A stretch of DNA of 33,205 nt from a virus. Positions within the stretch are counted from its first letter, which is position 1. Each line of letters begins with the position of its first letter. Made by a program: the position numbers and the translations under genes. Shown piece by piece: positions 14,317-20,728 of this stretch. Below the pieces are notes generated by a model that saw only the letters and a program-made list of their open reading frames with translations, did no database searches and was not told the DNA's origin. The DNA lies in the IMG/VR virus record IMGVR_UViG_3300009788_000081, positions 1-33,205 of that record. One strand, 5' to 3'.

Positions 14317-14771
14317 AAGACTCAGTAATTTTTGAAGCGTTGAAGGTGGCTATCTTGAGGGCGTTTTTTGTGGCTCAGCCTGTTATGGACGCACAGGGCA
14401 ATCAGGTGTACACAGGTGGTCAAATCTCTGAGGTAGTTAGGCAGATAATGGAGTCTTCTGAAATGAAAAAGCTGGTTGAAAAATTGGCAGAAGGCGTTTT
14501 GAAAAAAAAGGATATTATCGAAAAGAAGGTGCTTAAAGAGCTAGAGAGCTATGTAAAAGAAAGAACCGAAAGCCTAATTAAATGTGAGTATTCAATGGAT
14601 AGTTGGATAAAAGAAGTTATGAATGAAATCGCCAAGCCAGTTATTGAGGAAGCTCTACAAAAAGACCAAAAACTTAAAGATAGAATTGCAAAGCAGGTCA
14701 ATATCGAGGATTACAACTTAGACATTAATGTTTCGGTTAATATCACCAAAAGGGAAAGAGGCAAAAAATGA
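14313..14771 (+). CDS. Hypothetical protein, helical
   Basis: A 152-residue protein, highly charged with long helices rich in K and E (about 45-130). The N-terminal half contains FVAQPVMDAQGNQVYTGGQI; the C-terminal end has alternating strand-like DYNLDINVSVNITKRERG. No family recognised. Codon use in the first 100 codons is a little more GC-rich than its neighbours. It overlaps flanking genes by 4 bp on each side. Confidence 0.5.
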   Translation: MKDSVIFEALKVAILRAFFVAQPVMDAQGNQVYTGGQISEVVRQIMESSEMKKLVEKLAEGVLKKKDIIEKKVLKELESYVKERTESLIKCEYSMDSWIKEVMNEIAKPVIEEALQKDQKLKDRIAKQVNIEDYNLDINVSVNITKRERGKK

Positions 14772-14923
14772 AAGTAAGTAGAAAAAGTGAAGTAGAGTTG
14801 CTAGGGGCAAAGATATTATTAAGTAAAAGTAAAAGTCTTAATTTGCTTAAACAAGTAAATGGGGAGTTAGAGAAGTTTAGTAAAAAATATAAATTCGTTG
14901 TTAATAAAGGAGGTAAAAAGTGA
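14768..14923 (+). CDS. Small hypothetical protein
   Basis: A 51-residue lysine- and leucine-rich protein beginning at the ATGA overlap with the previous gene and ending inside the start of the next, whose SD (AAAGGAGG) lies in its last codons. Likely helical (EVELLGAKILLSKSKSLNLL). Unknown function; the tight overlaps support it as a real gene. Confidence 0.5.
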   Translation: MKVSRKSEVELLGAKILLSKSKSLNLLKQVNGELEKFSKKYKFVVNKGGKK

Positions 14924-15435
14924 TTACTAAACAATACATAATGGAAGCAGTTTCAAGGGGTTGGTGTAGTGATAAGAATAAGAAGAAAGTTTTTGATGTA
15001 GATTTAGCAAAAGAAATAGTGTCAGAAGTTATGAAGGTTTTAGATGATAGAAAAAAAGGTACAGTAACAGCAAAAGCTAGAGTTAAAACACTAGAAGATA
15101 TTAAGGATGAGTTATTAGAAAAAGCAAAAGCAAAAGATGTTAAAGCATTCATGCAATATGACATACATCTTAACTATCAAAGCGATGATTTAATTCAGGC
15201 TGATAAAGATGGTGATGCTATTACATGGAGGCATACTATGGAGTTACGAAATACTGATTGTCTCAGATTTCAATTTCCACCAGATACAAGTCCATTTGAT
15301 GTAATTAGGGCGTTGGATAAAATCAAGGATTGTATTAAAGATAGTATGAAAAGAGGTTTCAGGAAAGAAGAAATAGTTAGGCATACAAAGCCAAAGTCTA
15401 AGCCAGAAGGCATATCACCAGATATTCCTTTCTAA
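14920..15435 (+). CDS. Replication-associated hypothetical with SSB-like C-terminal tip
   Basis: A 171-residue protein started by GTG after AAAGGAGGT. The N-terminus (YIMEAVSRGWCSDKNKKKVFDVDLAKEIVSEV) resembles a region of small phage early proteins. A central strand-rich part contains TMELRNTDCLRFQFPPDTSPFDVI. The last residues are GISPDIPF: the D-I-P-F end is the peptide by which bacterial SSB recruits replication and repair partners. The phage's own SSB (19365) lacks this tip. I infer a link to DNA replication or recombination, but not a specific role. Confidence 0.55.
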   Translation: MITKQYIMEAVSRGWCSDKNKKKVFDVDLAKEIVSEVMKVLDDRKKGTVTAKARVKTLEDIKDELLEKAKAKDVKAFMQYDIHLNYQSDDLIQADKDGDAITWRHTMELRNTDCLRFQFPPDTSPFDVIRALDKIKDCIKDSMKRGFRKEEIVRHTKPKSKPEGISPDIPF

Positions 15436-15452
15436 GTAAAAGCGTTTGGCGA

Positions 15453-15513
15453 TATGAGGTCAGTTAGGATTCACCAAGAGTTATCGTCTTAACAGGTACA
15501 AGCAATCCAATAG
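15453..15513 (+). repeat. Intergenic ~60-bp direct repeat, copy 1
   Basis: TATGAGGT, a short variable gap, then GGATTCACCAAGAGTTA (15467-15483), then TCG, a variable stretch and TACAAGcAATCC (15497-15508). Copy 2 is at 16671. GGATT can pair with AATCC, and GTTA with TAAC inside this copy, so an RNA fold is plausible. It lies in the gap before the membrane glycosyltransferase gene. Confidence 0.75.
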
Positions 15514-15547
15514 ATTTTTATTGTAATAGAAAATAGTAAGTGAAAAA

Positions 15548-16216
15548 ATGATTGAAGGATTAGCAAAACCTTGGGGTGAATTAGCTTTGTATAATAGATA
15601 CGCTACCTATTTGTGGGAAAGCAAGCTTCCTTATGTGGATTTCTTTCTTGAATATCCACCATTATCTTTGCCGTTCTTTTGGATTGCTCAAGTATTTGGG
15701 GAAAAGTGGTTTACTTTAACTTGGTATGGATTGATTGGATTGTTCGTTTTAGCAACCTTTTTGATGATTAAGAAGATGGGTGGTAGAGGATTTGCTTTTA
15801 TAGCTTCTATTTTGCCTCTGGCTGGCTTATTTTGGGATAGGTTTGATATGATACCAGCCTTTTTCAGCCTATGGGCGGTTATCCTTTTAAAGAAAGAAAA
15901 GTATTCTCAAAGTTGGTTCTTTTTAGGATTGGCTATCTTAGTCAAAATTTATCCAGTTGTTCTACTGCCTTATTTTTTAGTAAAAACCCCGCTTAAATCA
16001 ATTTTAAGGTGTCTATTACCATTAACTATACCTATCCTATTACTTTTAGGAATCATAAGCCTCTATGGTGGCTTAGAAGGCTTAAAGGGGTTTGCTAAAT
16101 TCCAAGGGGTAAGAGGGGTTCATTTAGAAAGTGTTAGAGCAATCCCTTATTTATTAGACAAGGAGAATTCAGTTACAGAATTTCGCCATAATACTTTTGA
16201 GATTGGAGAAAAATGA
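15548..16216 (+). CDS. GT-C-type membrane glycosyltransferase (GT87/DUF2029-like), N-terminal part
   Basis: A 222-residue polytopic membrane protein with about six hydrophobic segments. The ALYNRYATYLWESKLPY and FFLEYPPLSLPFFWIAQ signature is that of polyprenyl-phosphate-sugar-dependent GT87-like transferases; WDRFDMIPAFFSLWAV and ILVKIYPVVLLPYFLV fit the following helices. Usual members exceed 400 residues and have an extra N-terminal helix bearing the acidic catalytic residue; this copy starts just after it would end. No SD precedes the ATG. It ends in ATGA shared with the next frame, which encodes the C-terminal part. Likely to transfer a sugar at the host membrane if functional. Confidence 0.65.
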   Translation: MIEGLAKPWGELALYNRYATYLWESKLPYVDFFLEYPPLSLPFFWIAQVFGEKWFTLTWYGLIGLFVLATFLMIKKMGGRGFAFIASILPLAGLFWDRFDMIPAFFSLWAVILLKKEKYSQSWFFLGLAILVKIYPVVLLPYFLVKTPLKSILRCLLPLTIPILLLLGIISLYGGLEGLKGFAKFQGVRGVHLESVRAIPYLLDKENSVTEFRHNTFEIGEK

Positions 16217-16524
16217 GAATACCATTTTTATTAATCTTATTATCAATCTTGATTAGTAACACTTTTTCTCCTCAGTATTTAATTTGGTTAGCTCCCTTTG
16301 TAGCTTTCTTAGATGATGAAGAAATTGGTCTATTTATTTCCGCTTCTTTTTTGACTTGGGTTTATTTTAGACATTGGAGTGATTTAATCCAACTTCAACC
16401 TGTGGTGATATGGGTATTGATTATAAGAAACTTATTGTTAATCTTATTATTTTTGGTTTCAATTTATAAAATATGGGCAAAGAGTCGAAGAAAGGAGCTA
16501 AATGGCAGACATAAATCTTCTTGA
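16213..16524 (+). CDS. GT-C-type glycosyltransferase, C-terminal part (split gene)
   Basis: A 103-residue membrane protein with about three hydrophobic segments. NTFSPQYLIWLAPFVAF is the characteristic late helix of GT87-like transferases, so this is the missing C-terminal region of the frame ending at 16216. The 4-bp overlap could couple the two halves as subunits, or GAAAAATGA could allow a -1 slip. Sequence or natural frameshift decay is the alternative. Compared with full-length relatives, some helices in between appear to be absent. Confidence 0.6.
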   Translation: MRIPFLLILLSILISNTFSPQYLIWLAPFVAFLDDEEIGLFISASFLTWVYFRHWSDLIQLQPVVIWVLIIRNLLLILLFLVSIYKIWAKSRRKELNGRHKSS

Positions 16525-16675
16525 GGAAATCGAAAGAGTTATGGATTTCTTAGAAGAAAGAAAGACGATTGCTGGCAGAAGTGGTAAGGCGAGATTATTA
16601 GCAATAGCAATTACACACCTTGAGACAGCAAGATTATTTATAAAAGAATCAGAGCAAAAGTTTCGGCAATTATGA
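16502..16675 (+). CDS. Acb2/Tad1-like small helical protein (candidate anti-CBASS/anti-Thoeris)
   Basis: A 57-residue protein with a good SD (AGAAAGGAG at 16489-16497), overlapping the previous gene by 23 bp. Two helices are evident: LLEEIERVMDFLEERK and, after a GRSGKARL turn, LAIAITHLETARLFIKESEQ. The second matches the hallmark of the Acb2/Tad1 hairpin family, a helix of the form LALTKLEEAxMWxxxA, whose members sponge cyclic nucleotide signals of CBASS or Thoeris defence. Known members are longer (about 80-120 residues), so this is a minimal or divergent case. Assignment is from motif resemblance only. Confidence 0.45.
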   Translation: MADINLLEEIERVMDFLEERKTIAGRSGKARLLAIAITHLETARLFIKESEQKFRQL

Positions 16676-16730
16676 GGTAGTGGGATTCACCAAGAGTTAA
16701 TCGCCAATGAAAGTTACAAGTAATCCATAG
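16671..16730 (+). repeat. Intergenic ~60-bp direct repeat, copy 2
   Basis: Matches copy 1 at 15453-15513: TATGAGGT (16671-16678), GGATTCACCAAGAGTTA (16683-16699), TACAAGtAATCC (16715-16726), then ATAG. The middle differs in sequence and length. It overlaps the stop codon of the 57-residue gene. The two copies flank the glycosyltransferase and Acb2-like genes. Confidence 0.75.
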
Positions 16731-16742
16731 TTTAAGTTACAG

Positions 16743-16800
16743 TGAGGGGCGAAAATCCCTTCAAGTGTTAGTTTTATTACTAACTTTGAGGGGAATTTTC
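16743..16800 (+). promoter_or_regulatory. SD-masking hairpin with competing upstream decoy
   Basis: GAAAATCCC and following bases (16751-16772) pair with 16779-16800 in a 21-bp stem with two single-base bulges and a six-base loop. The stem buries the SD GAGGGG (16788-16793) of the ATG at 16801. A second TGAGGGG at 16743-16749 can instead pair with CCCTTCA (16757-16763), which would free the SD. The two foldings exclude each other. Confidence 0.65.
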
Positions 16801-17292
16801 ATGGGCGTTTATGATTTTAAAAAAGATTTAGTAGAAGGTCATAAAGCAGAAGAAGAAGTTTTAAAAGTTATTAGGAGGACATATTCGAAAGCATATAGGG
16901 TTGAGGGATATTTTAAGTATTATGATATTGTTATTCCAGAGATAAATAAGTCTGTTGAAGTCAAATTTGATTGGGCTGCTAGAAACACAGGTAACTACTT
17001 TATAGAAACAGAGTTTAACAAAAAAGATGAGTATGGCGACATTGTTTCTGTTGAGTCTGGAATTTTAACAACTACAGCTAATTATTGGTGTGAAGTTGAC
17101 CATGAATTAATTGTCTTTATTGAATTAGAAACCTTAAAACATCTTCTTCAAGACTATCAAATAGTGGTACTTCCACCAAAGAAAACAAGCCTAGGCGTTA
17201 AAGGGTATTTAGTGCCTAAAAACAAACTCATATTTAGTCCTTATGCCATAGTTATTGATAAGTCAGATAAAGAGAAGAAGTTAAGTTTATGA
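16801..17292 (+). CDS. PD-(D/E)XK-type nuclease
   Basis: A 163-residue protein with the layout of a small PD-(D/E)XK nuclease: an N-terminal helix with conserved E (EGHKAEEEVLKVI), D42 in YYDIVIPE, and E53-V-K55 (SVEVKFD) on the next strand. A GNYFIET strand resembles phage resolvase-like and VRR-type relatives. It probably cleaves DNA during recombination or host-DNA attack. I use 16801 because GAGGGG lies 7 bp upstream; an in-frame start at 16765 falls inside the hairpin and adds only a hydrophobic leader without homology. It overlaps the next gene by 4 bp. Confidence 0.65.
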   Translation: MGVYDFKKDLVEGHKAEEEVLKVIRRTYSKAYRVEGYFKYYDIVIPEINKSVEVKFDWAARNTGNYFIETEFNKKDEYGDIVSVESGILTTTANYWCEVDHELIVFIELETLKHLLQDYQIVVLPPKKTSLGVKGYLVPKNKLIFSPYAIVIDKSDKEKKLSL

Positions 17293-18635
17293 ATGATTTA
17301 ATTACAGTTGGTTCAAAATTATCTGTGGAGAAAAATGACAAAGTTAGCATTATTATCCTTTGCTGGAATAATGTTAGATATACTGAGGCTTGTGTTGAAC
17401 AACTTTACAAAGTAACCTCTCCAGGCTTTGAGCTAATTCTTGTAGATAATTTTTCTACTGATAATACTAAAAATGTGATTAGTGCTTTAAAGGAGAAATA
17501 TCGAAAACAAGGACACAGTATAAAATGTCTTTTTCATGAAAAGAATCTTGGATTCGCTAAAGGCAATAATAATGCACTTAAAATAGCAACCAAACCATAT
17601 ATTTGTTTTTTAAACAATGATATTTTACCTCAATATAATTGGCTAGAAAAAATGGTTGATGTTTTAAAAGTAAAACCTAAAGCTGGTGTAGTTGGTGCAA
17701 GGCTGTATTTTCCTAAAGACTTAAAAAGAGGATGGGTAATCCAACATGCAGGAATCACTTTTATAAATGGCGAACCCAAACATATTGGCAGAAACCAAGA
17801 AGATGCTTATGTTAAGCAAGCAGGAATTAAAGAAGTAGAAGCAATAACAGGGGCTTGTATGCTTGTTAGAAGAAAGTTAGCTAGATTCAATGAAGAATTT
17901 ATTAGAGGATATTATGAAGATGTTGATTTATGTTTAAGAATCAGAAAAAGAGGTTATAAGATTTATGTTAATCATGAAGCAAAACTTGTTCACTATGAAG
18001 GAGTAAGCCATGATATTGCTAAAGAAGAAAATAGGTCAAACTTTGATGAAATTACTTTAAGAAATGAAGCACTATTTCATAGTCTTTGGGATGAGAGAAT
18101 AAAGAGATTGCCTCAAATTTCAGAAAGAACAGATACTTCAAGAATATCTCATGTTAAAAAAATAGAAATAGGCGGTGGCATAAATCCACTTTATTATAAC
18201 TATGGTCAAGTTGATTTGAGAAAAATTTTCAATGTCAAATATGTGAATGATGCAAGAATGTTGCCCTTCCCTTCTAATTCTTTGTCAGATATTTGTTCAT
18301 GCTATATGTTGCAATGTTTAACAGGAAGAGAAGCAGAAATTGCACTAATTGAATGGCATCGTTGCTTAAAGTTTGGAGGCAAACTAGAACTTCATGTACC
18401 TGATTTAGAAAAAGTAATGAAAGTGTTTATTTCTACAAAAAATGAGAGCCTGTTAAGAGAAATCTATGGAGAACAAAAACATGAATTAGACCACTATAAA
18501 TATGGGTGGACTTTCCAAACACTGAATAAGCTTTTATCGAAAACTAATTTTATAAAAACAACACGAATAAAAAGTCTTAAAAACAAACCTTATTCCCTAT
18601 CAGTAATCGCTTATAAACCAGATGGAGATATTTAA
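17289..18635 (+). CDS. Glycosyltransferase family 2 fused to a SAM methyltransferase-like domain
   Basis: A 448-residue soluble fusion. Residues about 18-260 are a GT-A fold GT2 (rhamnosyltransferase-like): VSIIILCWNNVRYTEACVEQ, LILVDNFSTDNT, NLGFAKGNNNAL, the metal-binding LNNDILP, ITGACMLVRR and GYYEDVDLCLRIRKRGYK. Residues about 290-448 resemble a class I methyltransferase: IEIGGGINP (SAM loop), NDARMLPFPSNSLSDI, WHRCLKFGGKLELHVPDLEK. It could add and methylate a sugar on host surface glycan or on virion proteins. The GT2 domain is confident; substrate unknown. The gene has no clear SD and is coupled to the nuclease by a 4-bp overlap. Confidence 0.8.
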   Translation: MNDLITVGSKLSVEKNDKVSIIILCWNNVRYTEACVEQLYKVTSPGFELILVDNFSTDNTKNVISALKEKYRKQGHSIKCLFHEKNLGFAKGNNNALKIATKPYICFLNNDILPQYNWLEKMVDVLKVKPKAGVVGARLYFPKDLKRGWVIQHAGITFINGEPKHIGRNQEDAYVKQAGIKEVEAITGACMLVRRKLARFNEEFIRGYYEDVDLCLRIRKRGYKIYVNHEAKLVHYEGVSHDIAKEENRSNFDEITLRNEALFHSLWDERIKRLPQISERTDTSRISHVKKIEIGGGINPLYYNYGQVDLRKIFNVKYVNDARMLPFPSNSLSDICSCYMLQCLTGREAEIALIEWHRCLKFGGKLELHVPDLEKVMKVFISTKNESLLREIYGEQKHELDHYKYGWTFQTLNKLLSKTNFIKTTRIKSLKNKPYSLSVIAYKPDGDI

Positions 18636-18685
18636 TAATGGCAAAGATTATTGCAAACATTGCAGTATAAAAATGCCAAGCGGAT

Positions 18686-19048
18686 ATGAAAACAACTAAA
18701 AATCACTTTAATCTATTCAAAAAAGAAGTTAAGAAATGGGTTGATATATTTGAGTTAAATGACTGGCAAGTATATTTTAAACATAAAGCAAGTAAGGGAG
18801 TGTTTGGAGTTTTAAGGACAACCTTAAAAGGAAAAGTAGCGACTTTTTTCTTTACTCAGAATTGGGATGATTATGCCTGTCCTTTGACTAAGAAGAATAT
18901 AAAGAAAACTGCTAGACATGAGGCGACTCATTTATTGTTGGCTCGATTTAGTTGCTTGGCTTCTGAAAGATATATAAGTGGAAATGAGCTTGAGGAAGCT
19001 GAAGAAGAAGTGGTTAATAAGTTAGTAAATCATGCTTTAGAAATGTAG
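18686..19048 (+). CDS. HExxH putative metallopeptidase
   Basis: A 120-residue protein with HEATH (about residues 77-81), a perfect HExxH zinc-peptidase motif, in the helix TARHEATHLLLARF, followed by an acidic helix (NELEEAEEEVVNKLV) that may give the third ligand. It resembles short SprT-like proteins in phages. Target unknown; a cell-wall role is possible but it has no signal peptide. The ATG at 18686 lacks a good SD. Confidence 0.6.
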   Translation: MKTTKNHFNLFKKEVKKWVDIFELNDWQVYFKHKASKGVFGVLRTTLKGKVATFFFTQNWDDYACPLTKKNIKKTARHEATHLLLARFSCLASERYISGNELEEAEEEVVNKLVNHALEM

Positions 19049-19075
19049 TATAATCCATTCGAAAGGAGTTAAATT
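19047..19075 (+). promoter_or_regulatory. TATAAT and SD before the 79-residue gene
   Basis: TATAAT overlaps the stop of the HExxH gene, and GAAAGGAG (19060-19067) stands 8 bp before the ATG at 19076. No -35 was recognised. Confidence 0.35.
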
Positions 19076-19315
19076 ATGCCATTACCAAACTTTCATGTAT
19101 GTAGGATAGTTTCACCAGGAAGATTTCAAGAAGGTAGTTTTAGAAATATTACTAGAGGTAGAGGTGAAAACAGAGTTCAACTTGTAATTGCCAGAAAAAA
19201 AGGACAAACTACAACTTCTACTCAATCTGTCAGGTATCCAATAGACGTTTGGAGTGTAGATAGGGCTGAGAGGCATTGTAAAGAATTAGAGGGCACATTT
19301 GAGCGAGCCAGCTAA
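19076..19315 (+). CDS. Small conserved-type phage protein
   Basis: A 79-residue basic protein starting MPLPNFHVCRIVSPGRFQEG and ending with RYPIDVWSVDRAERHCKELEGTFE. The opening and the RYP-x(3)-W-x(4)-A-x-x-HC-x(4)-G-x-F pattern recur in small phage proteins and in peptides attached to head proteins, role unknown. A clear SD supports the start. Confidence 0.6.
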   Translation: MPLPNFHVCRIVSPGRFQEGSFRNITRGRGENRVQLVIARKKGQTTTSTQSVRYPIDVWSVDRAERHCKELEGTFERAS

Positions 19316-19364
19316 ATGATATAAGTGATGGGGTTTGCATAGATTTAGTTAAAGAGGTATCAAA

Positions 19365-20189
19365 ATGTCAAAAACTATAAATAAAGTTATCTTAGTAGGT
19401 AATTTAGCCCGTGACCCTAAGACAAATCAAACTAAAAAAGGCGATTATGTCTGTAATGCTACTGTTGCGACAGATACTTCACCCAATAACCAGCCACAAT
19501 TCACAGATATTGTCCTTTGGAGTAAATCAGCAGAGCTTTTTCCTCAACTAGCGATTAAAGGCAGTAGAGTTTATATTGAAGGCTATCTCAACACTTTTAC
19601 TAACCAAAATCGTCAGAGGACAGAAGTGGTTGTTTCTGATTTTATTGTCCTTAATCGTTTAGAAAGACATATAAGCGAATTTGTTGGAGATTCATTAAAA
19701 GATAAATCATTAGCAATTCAAGTAATAAAAGCAATTAGTGATACTTATAAACACAGTGATGTTTTAGTTGTTTCGGAAGGTGGTAAAGATGCTGAAAGGT
19801 TGAATTTACTTATTTCTAAGGCTTTTGATGGTAGTTTCCCTTATCAAGTAATTAGTTTTGAATCGTTTCCAGGCTTAGAAGATAGACCAGCAAAGAAATG
19901 GTTAGATGAGCCTAAATTTAGTTGTGAGGAATGTGGCAATGAATGTAAAACAAAAAGAGCATTGAAAGCTCACTATACTAAAAAACATCCTAAATTAGAA
20001 AAACCTCGAGTATTTATTAAAGTTAGCGGTTCTGTTAGCAAAAAAGAACGGATAAATGCTTTTAGGAAATATCTTGAAAAGAATCCTAAAGAAATCTTAA
20101 TTCTACAACGCACTGATGACTCTGCTTTTATTGAAACCCAAAAAGATATTAGACCATTAAAGTATTTAGATGAGGAGGATAAATTATGA
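19365..20189 (+). CDS. ssb: Single-stranded DNA-binding protein with zinc-finger extension
   Basis: A 274-residue protein. Residues 1-105 are a bacterial SSB OB-fold: MSKTINKVILVGNLARDPKT, ATVATDTS, FTDIVLWSKSAELFPQLAIK, GSRVYIEGYL. Ordinary SSBs then have a flexible linker and an acidic DDIPF tip. Here a structured region (about 106-180) leads to a C2H2-like finger (CEECGNECKTKRALKAHYTK, then KH; about 186-208) and a C-terminal domain ending EEDKL. It protects ssDNA in replication; the extension could bind DNA or a partner. It overlaps the terminase small subunit by 4 bp. Confidence 0.85.
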   Translation: MSKTINKVILVGNLARDPKTNQTKKGDYVCNATVATDTSPNNQPQFTDIVLWSKSAELFPQLAIKGSRVYIEGYLNTFTNQNRQRTEVVVSDFIVLNRLERHISEFVGDSLKDKSLAIQVIKAISDTYKHSDVLVVSEGGKDAERLNLLISKAFDGSFPYQVISFESFPGLEDRPAKKWLDEPKFSCEECGNECKTKRALKAHYTKKHPKLEKPRVFIKVSGSVSKKERINAFRKYLEKNPKEILILQRTDDSAFIETQKDIRPLKYLDEEDKL

Positions 20190-20728
20190 GTGATGAAGTA
20201 AAACAACCTGTATCAGAATCTGATACAAGTCCACATCCTAATACACCTAAGAATATTGATTGGGTAGCAGCTCAACAATATTACCTTGAGTCCTTTACTC
20301 GGACTTATCTTGAAGTGGCTAAGAAATTCAAAGTATCACTTACTTTAGTAGAGCAACATGGTAGTGATGAGGATTGGGTTAAGACTAGGAAAGAATTGGG
20401 TGAAAAAGCACTACAAGAGTTTGAAGCAAATAAGATTTACGAGATAGCACAAGTCAATTCTAAGCATTTAAGGGTTTTCAGAGGATTATTGTCAGTTGCC
20501 ACTAAACATTTATTCGTACTTCAAAATGCTAAGGTTATCAAAACAAGTGATTTAAAGAATATAGCCGATACTTGCGAGAAGGCAGTTAATGGTGAAAGAC
20601 TAATCTTTGGTTTGCCTACTAGAGTATCTAAATCTGAAATCATGGGTAAACTTACTACTGATTTACAACTATCGCCTGAGCACATGGCAAAAATGGATAA
20701 ATTCTTTAAAGATGAAACACCAAAATGA
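20186..20728 (+). CDS. terS: Terminase small subunit
   Basis: A 180-residue protein immediately before the large terminase, with a helix-turn-helix (about 25-65: WVAAQQYYLESFTRTYLEVAKKFKVS) of the kind found at the N-terminus of phBC6A51-type small terminases, and a helical oligomerisation region (about 75-160). It should recognise the packaging site. SD GAGGAGG lies at 20172-20178. It overlaps the large subunit by 4 bp. Confidence 0.75.
   Translation: MSDEVKQPVSESDTSPHPNTPKNIDWVAAQQYYLESFTRTYLEVAKKFKVSLTLVEQHGSDEDWVKTRKELGEKALQEFEANKIYEIAQVNSKHLRVFRGLLSVATKHLFVLQNAKVIKTSDLKNIADTCEKAVNGERLIFGLPTRVSKSEIMGKLTTDLQLSPEHMAKMDKFFKDETPK

Noticed and set aside
18638-18700. Short frame with a CKHC-type knuckle (KDYCKHCSIKMPSGYENN) before the HExxH gene
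   Set aside because: It has no start codon with an SD and is only about 20 codons long; it may be a remnant but cannot be supported as a gene.
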